Below, piece after piece: positions 24,414 to 31,792 of a stretch of 64,000 bases of DNA. The DNA comes from WSZJ01 sp964590435. GTDB taxonomy: Bacteria > Planctomycetota > MHYJ01 > WSZJ01. Below the pieces are notes generated by a model that saw only the letters and a list, made by a program, of their open reading frames with translations, had not been told where the DNA came from and did not search any database. Every line of letters starts with the position of its first letter. Within the stretch, counting starts at the first letter, position 1. The stretch is taken from NCBI GenBank assembly GCA_964590435.1, contig CAZPWT010000036.1, positions 8,171 to 72,170 of the forward strand, written 5' to 3'. The translations under genes and the position numbers were made by a program.

Positions 24414-26618
24414 GTGCCCTGGTTCTCCCGCGCCCGGACCCTCCTCCACTCGCATTCGCGAGTCCGCAAGCTGGCCGAGGGCGTCGCCGTCGCGCTGCTC
24501 GCCGGTGCCGTCGCGGCCCTCGCCGGCCGCACGCAGGTCGTCGAGGAGTTCGAGAACAACACGCTCGACCTGCGCTTCAAGCACTACGCCGCTTCCCAGC
24601 CGGAGGACCCTCGCATCGTCGTCGTCGAGATCACCGACAGCGACCTCGAGGAGTTCGCGGACAAGCAGAAGATTTTCTGGCCGTGGGGGCGGGATGCGTA
24701 CGCGCTGGCGGTGGACTGGCTCTATCGCGCCGGGGCGAAGGCCGTCTTCCTCGATCTCTCGTTCCAGGACCCTCACCCGGCCCGCGGGTCGAAGGACCCG
24801 TCGCTGGCCAACTCGATGAAGAAGGCCGGGAACGTCTACGTGCTGGCCACGTTCGACGCGCCCGTCCAGCGCTCCCCCGACCGGATCCCGGCGCTGCTCG
24901 GCCGCGCGGCGGGAGAAGCGCCGTCCTGGATGCGCCGCACCGAGTTCGCCACCGCGCCGCTGCATTCGCCGGACGGCAATCCGCCCTTCTCCTACATCGA
25001 CACGGCCCGCGGCGTCCTCTCCCCGATGTACGGCCGCAACGAGAAGGACTTCGACGGGATCGCGCGGCGGTACCCCACGGGAATCGCGTTCCGCGGGAAG
25101 GCGTTCCTCTCGCCGGGCGTGGCGCTGGCCGCGGAAATCCTCGGGAAACCCGTCGTCCTCGGCGACCACAAGTTCTCGATCGGCGACACGACCGTCCCCG
25201 TCGACGACCGCGGGCTCTTCCTGCTCAACTGGCACGCCCGCCGCGGCGAGTTCAACCCGAAGCACTTCACGCTCGGGAAACTGATCGGGAACGAAGTCGC
25301 GTTCAGCATCCTCAAGAAGCCGCCGATCGACCCGTACGATCCCGCGGACTTCAAGGACCGCGTCGTGTTCATCGGGGCGTCGGCGGAAGGCTTGTACGAC
25401 GTGAAGTCGACGCCGCTGGGAACGCAGCTCGGCGTGGAGATCCACGCGATGGCGGCGGACACGATCCTGAAGCGCGCCGACGTGCGGCGCGCGCCGCGGG
25501 GCGTGTCGATCCTGGGGGCGTTCGGGCTGGCCCTTTTCGCGGGGATCGCGTCGCTCAGCCTCCGGATCCGCACGGCGCTCCCGCTCTCGGCGCTGCTGGG
25601 CGCGGGCTGGATCCTGCTGGCGTTCCACCTGCTCGGCCACTCGCACGTCTGGCTCGATATCGTCGCCCCGACGGGCGCCCTCGGCCTCTCGTCCCTCGGC
25701 GCCGCCCTCGTGAACTACGCGGTCGAGGGGCGCCAGAAGCGCGACATCCGCGCGAAATTCGGGACGTACCTGACGCCGGAGTACGTGAAGATGCTCGAGG
25801 AGAACCCGGACCTCTTCAAGCTCGGCGGCGAGGAGCGCGTCGGCACGGCGTTCTTCAGCGACCTCTCCGGGTTCACGGCGATGAGCGAGAAGATGACGGC
25901 GGGAGAGCTCGTCTCGCGCATGAACGAGTACCTCACGCTCATGACGAACTCGATCAAGCGCTTCAAGGGGACCGTGGACAAGTACGAAGGCGACGCGATC
26001 GTGGCGTTCTGGAACGCGCCGATCGAGCAGAAGGACCACGCGGTGCTGGCGTGCCGGGCGGCGCTGGACAACCAGAAGGAGCTGGCGGGGCTGCGCGAGC
26101 GCTGGATCAAGTCGTACGGCGTGACGGTCGTGGCGCGCATCGGGCTGAACACGGGAAAAATGATCTTCGGGAACATGGGGAGCGACGACAAGTTCAACTA
26201 CACGATGATGGGCGACCCGGTGAACCTGGCGGCGCGGCTGGAGAGCGCGAACAAGGACTACGCGACGTTCCTGATGATCGGCCCCGAGACGTACGAGCTG
26301 GTGAAGAACGAGATGGAGTGCCGCGAGCTCGACCTGATCAAGGTGAAGGGAAAGCAGATTCCGGTTACGGTTTACGAGCTTTTGTGCGAAAAAGGGCGCC
26401 TCGAACCGCGCCGGAAAGAGTGCTTCGACCGCTACAACCTCGGTTTGCAGGCGTACCGGATGAAGCAGTTCCACGCGGCCGAGCAGAGGTTCCTGGAAGC
26501 GCTGGAGATCGACCCGACGGACGGCCCCTCGAAGCTCTACGTCGAGCGCTCGAGGGCGCTGGTGGAGAAGCCGCCGGAGCCGGGCTGGACGTACATCTAC
26601 GAGAAGAAGGACAAGTGA
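24414..26618 (+). CDS. CHASE2-domain adenylate/guanylate cyclase with TPR tail
   Basis: 734 residues, GTG start. A membrane helix (about 21-39) leads to an extracytoplasmic CHASE2 sensor (about 45-350; LDLRFKHYA, IVVVEITDSDLEEF, FWPWGRDAYA, FIGASAEGLYD, GVEIHAMAADTIL), then three membrane helices (about 362-435) and a class III cyclase domain (about 478-660). Metal-binding and nucleotide regions are present: FFSDLSGFTAMSE, KYEGDAIVAFWNAP, RIGLNTGKMIFGNMG, MMGDPVNLAARLE. Two TPRs end the chain. It should turn an envelope signal into cyclic nucleotide. It heads a seven-gene operon of envelope proteins ending in a sigma-54 activator, which suggests a dedicated signalling unit. Confidence 0.88.
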   Translation: MPWFSRARTLLHSHSRVRKLAEGVAVALLAGAVAALAGRTQVVEEFENNTLDLRFKHYAASQPEDPRIVVVEITDSDLEEFADKQKIFWPWGRDAYALAVDWLYRAGAKAVFLDLSFQDPHPARGSKDPSLANSMKKAGNVYVLATFDAPVQRSPDRIPALLGRAAGEAPSWMRRTEFATAPLHSPDGNPPFSYIDTARGVLSPMYGRNEKDFDGIARRYPTGIAFRGKAFLSPGVALAAEILGKPVVLGDHKFSIGDTTVPVDDRGLFLLNWHARRGEFNPKHFTLGKLIGNEVAFSILKKPPIDPYDPADFKDRVVFIGASAEGLYDVKSTPLGTQLGVEIHAMAADTILKRADVRRAPRGVSILGAFGLALFAGIASLSLRIRTALPLSALLGAGWILLAFHLLGHSHVWLDIVAPTGALGLSSLGAALVNYAVEGRQKRDIRAKFGTYLTPEYVKMLEENPDLFKLGGEERVGTAFFSDLSGFTAMSEKMTAGELVSRMNEYLTLMTNSIKRFKGTVDKYEGDAIVAFWNAPIEQKDHAVLACRAALDNQKELAGLRERWIKSYGVTVVARIGLNTGKMIFGNMGSDDKFNYTMMGDPVNLAARLESANKDYATFLMIGPETYELVKNEMECRELDLIKVKGKQIPVTVYELLCEKGRLEPRRKECFDRYNLGLQAYRMKQFHAAEQRFLEALEIDPTDGPSKLYVERSRALVEKPPEPGWTYIYEKKDK

Positions 26619-26637
26619 CACCATTCAGGAGGCAAGA

Positions 26638-27288
26638 ATGCGCAGGTTCATGATGCTGGGCGGATGGTACGCGCTGCTCTTCGCGGCCCTCCTCCTCGCC
26701 GAGCCCCGGAGAGTGAGTTCGCAGGAGGCGCCGCTTCGCGCCGGCCCGAGCGACTACACGGCCGAGGTCGGGACGCTGAAGGCGGGCGACCAGGTCGAGG
26801 CGACCGGGAAGACGGAAGAAGGGTTCGTGGAGGTCAAGCTGAAGGACGGGAAGATCGCCTGGATCGCTTCGAGCGACCTCTTCTCGCTCAAGCAGGAGCA
26901 GCTGATCAAGGACACGAGCGGCGCGGCGGGCGCGAGCGGCACGGAGGCGGAAGGCGCGTACGTGAAGGGGTTCGACCCTGAAGTCGAGGGGAAGATGCGA
27001 GCGGACAACCCGGGGCTGGACAAGGTTTTCCGGGACGAGGTGCTTCCGTGGGTGTGGGAGGTCCGCGGTGGCGGCGCGGAAGGTCTCGCCGCGAGCCGCG
27101 AACTGGAGACGGCGGAGGAGGAGCAGGAGAGGCTGATCATCCAGGCGAAGGCGGACGAGGCGGCGAAGATGCAGCCGCAGATCGACGAGCTGCGCCGGAA
27201 GGTCCAGCCGTTCCGTGACTCGTGGCAGTCGAAGCTCCGCGCCTGGCGCCAGTCGGGCCAGATCGGCGAATTTGCGAGGAAGAAATAA
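26638..27288 (+). CDS. Exported bacterial SH3-domain protein
   Basis: 216 residues; AGGAGG lies 5 nt before the ATG. A signal peptide (to about residue 29) is followed by a bacterial SH3 module (about 32-82) with PLRAGPSDYTAEVGTLKAGD, a Glu-Gly-Phe-Val core and GKIAWIASSDLF. The rest is helical with a Gln/Glu-rich segment (AEEEQERLIIQAKADEAAKM). SH3_3-type modules bind peptidoglycan or peptides. It lies 19 nt after the cyclase gene and 2 nt before the M48 gene, so a role at the envelope alongside the protease is likely. The partner ligand is unknown. Confidence 0.7.
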   Translation: MRRFMMLGGWYALLFAALLLAEPRRVSSQEAPLRAGPSDYTAEVGTLKAGDQVEATGKTEEGFVEVKLKDGKIAWIASSDLFSLKQEQLIKDTSGAAGASGTEAEGAYVKGFDPEVEGKMRADNPGLDKVFRDEVLPWVWEVRGGGAEGLAASRELETAEEEQERLIIQAKADEAAKMQPQIDELRRKVQPFRDSWQSKLRAWRQSGQIGEFARKK

Positions 27289-27290
27289 CC

Positions 27291-28079
27291 ATGAAAAAGC
27301 ACATGCTCCGGAACATCCTGCCCGTTGCCGCCCCGCTGATCTTCGTGGGGTGCCAGATGATCAACAACATCCTCCATGGCAACGTCAGCGGCGCGATCGG
27401 CGAAGGCGTCTCGATGGTCAACGAGGCCGGCCAGATCGACAAACAGAAGAAAGCCGAGAACCAGGACCAGGTGAACATCTCGCAGGAGTACTACATCGGC
27501 CGCGGCGTCGCGGCGAACGTGTTCCAGAAGTACAAGCCGTGCCAGGACGCGAAGCTGAACGAGTACGTCCGGCTCGTGGGCGAGAACGTCGCCAAGGCCA
27601 GCCGGAGCGTCGAGATCACCGACGCGAAGCAGCCGTACAAGGGGTTCTTCTTCATCGTCATCGAGGACAGCAGCGTCAACGCGTTCTCGGCTCCCGGCGG
27701 GTTCATCTTCGTGACCCGCGGGGCGCTCAACGGGATGCGGACGGAAGACGAGCTGGCCTGCGTGCTGGGCCACGAGATCGCGCACGTCGTGGACCGGCAC
27801 GGGATCAAGTACGTGCTCGAGCAGAAGAACAACGCCGTGCCCTTCCAGGTCGCCGGCGCGGTCGTCGCGTCGCGCACGAACCGGCTCGTCGGCGAGCTGG
27901 CGAAGAACCTGGCGGAGATGTGCGGCGACCTCGCCAACAAGGCGATGGGCGGCATGGGCGAGAAGTACGAGCTCGCGGCGGACAAGTACGGGACGATCAT
28001 CGCGGCCCGCGCCGGTTACGACCCGACGGCCATGCCCGAGTTCCTGAAGCGGACGCACCACGGGGAGAACCTGAAATGA
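27291..28079 (+). CDS. M48-family zinc metalloprotease lipoprotein
   Basis: 262 residues. The signal peptide ends in the lipobox LIFVGC (Cys21). The mature chain has the M48 core: ARGVAANVF-like opening, SVNAFSAPGGFIFVTRGAL, LACVLGHEIAHVVDRHG with the HEIAH zinc motif, and YELAADKYGTIIAARAGYDP carrying the third ligand Glu and the conserved Asp. It resembles periplasmic Loi/BepA-type peptidases that degrade misfolded envelope proteins. It starts 2 nt after the SH3 gene and overlaps the next gene by 4 nt. A partner with a broken active site lies two genes on. Confidence 0.88.
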   Translation: MKKHMLRNILPVAAPLIFVGCQMINNILHGNVSGAIGEGVSMVNEAGQIDKQKKAENQDQVNISQEYYIGRGVAANVFQKYKPCQDAKLNEYVRLVGENVAKASRSVEITDAKQPYKGFFFIVIEDSSVNAFSAPGGFIFVTRGALNGMRTEDELACVLGHEIAHVVDRHGIKYVLEQKNNAVPFQVAGAVVASRTNRLVGELAKNLAEMCGDLANKAMGGMGEKYELAADKYGTIIAARAGYDPTAMPEFLKRTHHGENLK

Positions 28080-28291
28080 AGAAGACCCTCAAACTCGCCG
28101 GAATGCTCGGCGCCGCCGCGTTCGTCGCAGGCTGCGCTTCGGGCTACCCCTCCACGGAGGAGCGCATCAAGCAGGTCGACAAGACGATCCAGAACGACCA
28201 CTTGAGCGGGCAGCGGAGCGACGCGCGCGACAAGCGGTTCAGCGATTGGACGGGCGTGAAGCCGGCGCCGGAGCCGCCGCCCAAGAAATGA
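28076..28291 (+). CDS. Small lipoprotein
   Basis: 71 residues. ATGA overlaps at both ends with neighbouring genes. The signal peptide has the lipobox AFVAGC (Cys20), then GYPSTEERIKQVDKTIQNDH and a Pro-rich end (KPAPEPPPKK). It belongs to no family recognised here, but the double coupling to M48 and SH3 genes argues that it is real and works with them, perhaps as a lipid-anchored adaptor; that is inference. Confidence 0.65.
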   Translation: MKKTLKLAGMLGAAAFVAGCASGYPSTEERIKQVDKTIQNDHLSGQRSDARDKRFSDWTGVKPAPEPPPKK

Positions 28292-28764
28292 GCCACGCAC
28301 ACGCGGAAAACCACGGGGAGCGCCCGGCGAGGGCGCTCCCCTGGGCCGCCGCCTGCGCCGCCCTGCTCGCCGGCGCGCTCGCCGCGGCCGGCGTGGACTG
28401 GGAAGTCGCGGTCCGGAGCGCCGAACTCAAGGACGCGCCTTCCGGCTTCTCCCGCGGCGTGTCCGAGCTGGAGAACGGCAAGAGCGTCGAAGGAGTGCTG
28501 GAGGGCGACTGGGTCCGGATCAAGGAGAAGGACGTGCAGGGCTACGTCCACCGCACGGCGATGGCGGCGGAGGGTGAATCGCTGAAGGACCCGTTCCTGT
28601 CCATAAAGATCACGGGGACGTTCTATCCCGAGGACGTGCAGGCGGCCGACCAGGCGGTGGCCGACTGGACCGCCAACCCGGTCGTGCGCGACACGGGCCG
28701 CGCGCCGTCGGCCTGGGCGCTGGAAGAATTCCGCGCCTCGGGCGGGCTGAAAGGCGCGAAATGA
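28288..28764 (+). CDS. SH3-domain protein with N-terminal membrane anchor
   Basis: 158 residues from an ATG that overlaps the previous stop (ATGA). A membrane segment (about 18-34) is followed by an SH3-like module: VRSAELKDAPSGFSRGVSEL, VEGVLEGDWVRIKEKDVQG, YVHRTAM. The C-terminal part (FYPEDVQAADQAVADWTANP) is helical. It is a second SH3 protein of the same operon and again precedes an M48-type gene, giving two SH3-M48 pairs in series. Confidence 0.65.
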   Translation: MSHAHAENHGERPARALPWAAACAALLAGALAAAGVDWEVAVRSAELKDAPSGFSRGVSELENGKSVEGVLEGDWVRIKEKDVQGYVHRTAMAAEGESLKDPFLSIKITGTFYPEDVQAADQAVADWTANPVVRDTGRAPSAWALEEFRASGGLKGAK

Positions 28765-29444
28765 AGAAACTCGTCCAGGCCGTCGCCGCCGGGACGCTCG
28801 CGTGGCTCATCGCCGCGGGGTGCGTCTCCGAACCGAAACACGAGCCGCCCTATGATGCCGAAGCGCCGCTGACGCCGCTCGAGGAATTCACGTTCGGGAA
28901 ATCGATCGCCGCGCGGCTGACGCGCGGGCACGAGCTCGCCTCCGACGCCCGCGCCCGCGAATACGTCGCCCGCGTCGGCGGCGTCGTTGCCGCCGTATCC
29001 GCCCGCCCCGACCCGTGGGACGGATGGCGCTTCTACATTGTCCGCGAGTCCCGCGTCGCGACCTGGTCGGCCCCCGGCGGGTTCGTGTTCATCACCGCGG
29101 GCGCCCTCAAGGCGTGCGGCAACGAGGACGCCCTCGCCGCGCTGCTCGCCCAGGAAATGGCGCATTCCGCCCTCCGGCAGTGCCTCGAGGGAGAACCGCT
29201 GCTGGACGTCCGCCCCACTCGCGATTCGTGGCCCTACACCCCGGCCTGGGGGAAGGACTCCTTCCTGCAGATCTGCGACCGCGCCGCCGCGAGGTGCACC
29301 TCGGGATGGACCGAGGCGCAGGAGCGCGCGGCGTCGGAGTGGGCGGGCCGCGCGCTGGCCGCTGCGGGGTACGTCACCGAGGCGGGGGCGGTGCCCGAGG
29401 CGAGGACGAAGCGATTCGTGGAAGAGCTGGGGGCGGTGAGATGA
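28761..29444 (+). CDS. M48-like lipoprotein with degenerate active site
   Basis: 227 residues, lipobox LIAAGC (Cys21). The chain follows the active paralogue at 27291: VATWSAPGGFVFITAGALKA matches VNAFSAPGGFIFVTRGAL, and LLAQEMAHSAL stands where HEIAH is expected. The first zinc His is Gln, and the Asp after the third-ligand Glu is replaced by Ser, so hydrolysis is unlikely. The coding frame is otherwise intact and overlapped by ATGA on both sides, so it is retained as a protein. A regulatory or substrate-presenting pseudoprotease role is inferred. Confidence 0.75.
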   Translation: MKKLVQAVAAGTLAWLIAAGCVSEPKHEPPYDAEAPLTPLEEFTFGKSIAARLTRGHELASDARAREYVARVGGVVAAVSARPDPWDGWRFYIVRESRVATWSAPGGFVFITAGALKACGNEDALAALLAQEMAHSALRQCLEGEPLLDVRPTRDSWPYTPAWGKDSFLQICDRAAARCTSGWTEAQERAASEWAGRALAAAGYVTEAGAVPEARTKRFVEELGAVR

Positions 29445-31042
29445 CGGACCGTGTCGGGGACCGCGCCACCCGGGAGCGGATCGGGCTGCTTCGCGCCGCG
29501 CTGGCCCTGGCGCAGGAACGCGACATCGAGAAGCTGCTTGCCCGCATCATGGACGAGGTCACGCGGGTCGTGGACGCCGACCGGTCCACGCTCTTCCTGT
29601 ACGACGCCGAGCGGCGCGAGCTCGTCAGCAAGATCGCGCAGCGCTCCGAGGTGACGGAAATCCGGCTCCCGATCGGCCGCGGCCTGGCAGGACACGTCGC
29701 CAAGACAGGCACGGCGATGGCCGTCGACGACGTCTACGACGACCCGCGCTTCACGCCCGAAACCGACCGCTCCACCGGCTACAAGACGAAGACCGTGGCC
29801 TGTGCGCCGCTGCTCACGCCCGACGGCCGGATGCTGGGCGTGCTCGAGGTGATGAACAAGAAGGAGGGGGTGTTCGACCCCGACGACGTGAAGCTGCTCA
29901 CGGCGTTCGCGGCGTTTTCCGCGGTGGCGATCGAGAACGCGCGGCTGTTCGACGAGGACGCGCGCAAGACGATGCAGATCGAAGCGCTCAACCGGCAGCT
30001 CAAGGACGCGCTGGAAAAACAGACCCGCCGGCTCGCAAACGTGGAGCAGGAGCTGGAGACGTCCAAGCGGGACTTGGGAGAGAAGTTCCAGGCGCGGAAC
30101 ATCGTGGGGCGGGCGCCGGCCGTGGTGGAGATGCTGCGGCTGGTGGACCGCGTCGCTTCAACCGACGCGCCGGTGCTGATCCAGGGCGAGAGCGGGACGG
30201 GCAAGGAGCTCGTGGCGCGGGCGATCCATTTCGGGTCCAAGCGCGCCGGGGCGGAATTCGTCGCGGAGAACTGCGCGGCCGTCGCCGAGACGCTTCTCGA
30301 GGCCGAACTGTTCGGGCACAAGAAAGGCGCGTTCACCGGCGCCGACAAGGACCGCCAGGGACTCTTCGAAATCGCCAACGGCGGGACGCTCTTCCTCGAC
30401 GAAGTCGGCGACATGTCGCTCGACATGCAGAAGAAACTGCTGCGCGTGCTGCAGGAGGGCGAAGTGCGGCCGGTGGGGGCGCGGGACAACCGCAAGGTGG
30501 ACGTGCGGATCGTGGCGGCGACGAACCGGGACGTCGAGGCGATGATGAAGGAAGGGACGTTCCGGGAGGACCTGTACTACCGGCTGAACGTCGTGCGGCT
30601 GAAGATCCCGGCGCTGCGCGAGCGGCGCGAGGACCTGCCGCTGCTCGTGGACTATTTCCTGGAGGCGACGGCGCGCGAATCGGGCCGGGCGCGGGCCCGC
30701 GTTTCGGACCGGGCGATGAAGGCGCTGATGCGGCACACCTGGCCGGGAAACGTGCGCGAACTGCAGAACGAGATCCGCCGCGCCGCGATCATGGCCGACG
30801 GCCTGATCGACCCGGAGCACCTGTCGCCGCAGGTGCTGGGAAGCGCCGGGACGGACGGCATCCCGACGGGGGGGACGCTCAAGGGCGCGAAGCTGGCGCT
30901 GGAGCGGAAGATGATTGAGGCGGCGCTGAAGCGGACGGGCGGGAACGTGGCGGCCGCCGCGCGCGAGCTGGGGGTGCACCGGCCACAGTTGAGCGTGCTC
31001 ATCGGCAAGCACGGGCTGGCCCGCAAAGGCGACGAAGCGTAA
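29441..31042 (+). CDS. Sigma-54-dependent activator: GAF - AAA+ - Fis HTH
   Basis: 533 residues, ATG overlapping the preceding stop. A GAF sensor domain (about 18-170; DADRSTLFLYDAERRELVSK, AGHVAKTGTAMAVDDVYDDP) and a coiled segment (about 175-215) precede the AAA+ core: Walker A GESGTGKE, GAFTGA loop contacting sigma-54, Walker B TLFLDEVGDM and the second-region RLNVVRLKIPALRERREDLP. A Fis-type HTH ends it (GGNVAAAARELGVHRPQL). It lacks a phosphoreceiver domain, so a small ligand, possibly cyclic nucleotide, may control it. As the last gene of the CHASE2 operon and 110 bp from a sigma-54 promoter, it probably acts locally. Confidence 0.92.
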   Translation: MTDRVGDRATRERIGLLRAALALAQERDIEKLLARIMDEVTRVVDADRSTLFLYDAERRELVSKIAQRSEVTEIRLPIGRGLAGHVAKTGTAMAVDDVYDDPRFTPETDRSTGYKTKTVACAPLLTPDGRMLGVLEVMNKKEGVFDPDDVKLLTAFAAFSAVAIENARLFDEDARKTMQIEALNRQLKDALEKQTRRLANVEQELETSKRDLGEKFQARNIVGRAPAVVEMLRLVDRVASTDAPVLIQGESGTGKELVARAIHFGSKRAGAEFVAENCAAVAETLLEAELFGHKKGAFTGADKDRQGLFEIANGGTLFLDEVGDMSLDMQKKLLRVLQEGEVRPVGARDNRKVDVRIVAATNRDVEAMMKEGTFREDLYYRLNVVRLKIPALRERREDLPLLVDYFLEATARESGRARARVSDRAMKALMRHTWPGNVRELQNEIRRAAIMADGLIDPEHLSPQVLGSAGTDGIPTGGTLKGAKLALERKMIEAALKRTGGNVAAAARELGVHRPQLSVLIGKHGLARKGDEA

Positions 31043-31150
31043 GAAAGACAGTCGCTGCGTACGCATTCCGTACTCATTTCGGTCCGGCGCGAAATCGCGA
31101 AAACGCTGCAACTTCAAGCGCATCCACGCATTGCGGATTCCCAGCGCGCG

Positions 31151-31166
31151 AGGCATACCCCTTGCG
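31151..31166 (+). promoter_or_regulatory. Sigma-54 promoter driving the candidate sRNA
   Basis: AGGCATACCCCTTGCG has GG (31152-31153) and GC (31164-31165) 10 nt apart and the TTGC core of the -12 element; only the T before GG and the C after A of TGGCAC deviate. The region after it (CGAT) matches that after the 4341 promoter. Predicted start is near 31177. Confidence 0.65.
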
Positions 31167-31176
31167 ATACACATCC

Positions 31177-31286
31177 ATCGCTGGAATGGTGCGGGCCGGA
31201 CGGAAAAGGCCACTGGCGCGGACCTTCGCCGCTCCGACCCGTTTATCCAGCAAATCGCCCGGGAACTTCGGTTCCCGGGCCTTTTT
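31177..31286 (+). ncRNA. Candidate sigma-54-dependent small RNA (~110 nt)
   Basis: The predicted start lies 3 nt before an outer stem (31180-31185 with 31246-31251, GCTGGA/TCCAGC). Inside are shorter pairings such as GGCC/GGCC near 31194-31211 and GCGG/CCGC near 31217-31232. The RNA ends in a 10-bp GC-rich terminator hairpin with a UUCG loop and a U5 tail. Promoter, fold and terminator fit as one unit that stops before the next gene. Its place beside a sigma-54 activator recalls the luxO-qrr arrangement of Vibrio, but no sequence similarity is claimed. Target and expression are unknown. Confidence 0.5.
31257..31286 (+). terminator. Intrinsic terminator
   Basis: A perfect 10-bp stem (31257-31266 with 31271-31280) with TTCG tetraloop, followed by CTTTTT. 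It is the strongest rho-independent terminator seen in the window. Confidence 0.9.
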
Positions 31287-31331
31287 CGTTTCCGCTCTCC
31301 GCCACCCGGTTCGGGCCCCGTTCCCCCGTGC

Positions 31332-31337
31332 TAGAAT
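31332..31337 (+). promoter_or_regulatory. Extended -10 TGC-TAGAAT for the DUF1425-like gene
   Basis: TAGAAT, preceded by TGC, ends 7 nt before ATG 31345 and lies just after the terminator, so this gene has a separate, leaderless, transcript. Confidence 0.5.
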
Positions 31338-31344
31338 AAGCGCA

Positions 31345-31740
31345 ATGCGCCGTTTCCTCCTCGCCGCGGCCCTCGCCTTCGCAGGCTGCACCTCCGATTC
31401 CGGCCAGAAACCGGAAGACCGCTCGCGCCCCGAGGACCGCTTCGACGTCACCCGCCCCGGCGCCAAGTTCCTCGACGGCGCGCTCGTGGTGACGCGCATG
31501 GCGATGCCCGGCAAGGACGAGCCGTGCACGTACTTCGACGCGGAACTCGAGAACCGCGGCACCACTCCCCTCTCCCTGGAGATCCGCACCGTCTGGAAAG
31601 ACGGTTCCGACGCCGCCCTCGCCGCCGGGCCCTGGCAACCGATCGAAATTCCCGTGGGCGGAAAGAAGACCCTGAGCGATGAAACCGAGTCCTGCCCGAC
31701 CGCCCGCTACGTGAAACTGGAAGTCCGCGCCCGCCCCTGA
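31345..31740 (+). CDS. YcfL/DUF1425-like lipoprotein
   Basis: 131 residues. Lipobox ALAFAGC (Cys15), then an acidic linker and one beta-rich domain with GALVVTRMAMPGKDE, TYFDAELENRGTTPLSLEIR, TVWKDGSDAALAAGPWQPIE and GGKKTLSDETESC. The pattern of Asn-Arg-Gly before a Trp-Lys-Asp strand fits the DUF1425 fold, whose members are small periplasmic lipoproteins of unclear role. The frame is open further upstream but only this ATG gives a signal peptide and sits correctly after a -10 box. Confidence 0.65.
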   Translation: MRRFLLAAALAFAGCTSDSGQKPEDRSRPEDRFDVTRPGAKFLDGALVVTRMAMPGKDEPCTYFDAELENRGTTPLSLEIRTVWKDGSDAALAAGPWQPIEIPVGGKKTLSDETESCPTARYVKLEVRARP

Positions 31741-31792
31741 CGCGCTTCCCCAACGAAAGAGAGAGACCGCGCTGAAGCAGAGTCACCAGACC

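Larger units (their letters stand above)
31043..31344. other. Gene-free 302-bp region after the activator gene
   Basis: It contains a sigma-54 promoter (31151-31165), a predicted structured RNA (about 31177-31286) ending in an intrinsic terminator, and the -10 of the next lipoprotein gene (31332-31337). No protein with a ribosome site was found; an ATG frame at 31186 has none and runs through the terminator. Confidence 0.6.

Noticed and set aside
31186..31740. Upstream extension of the DUF1425-like gene through the terminator
   Set aside because: No ribosome site, reads through a strong intrinsic terminator, and would bury the signal peptide.
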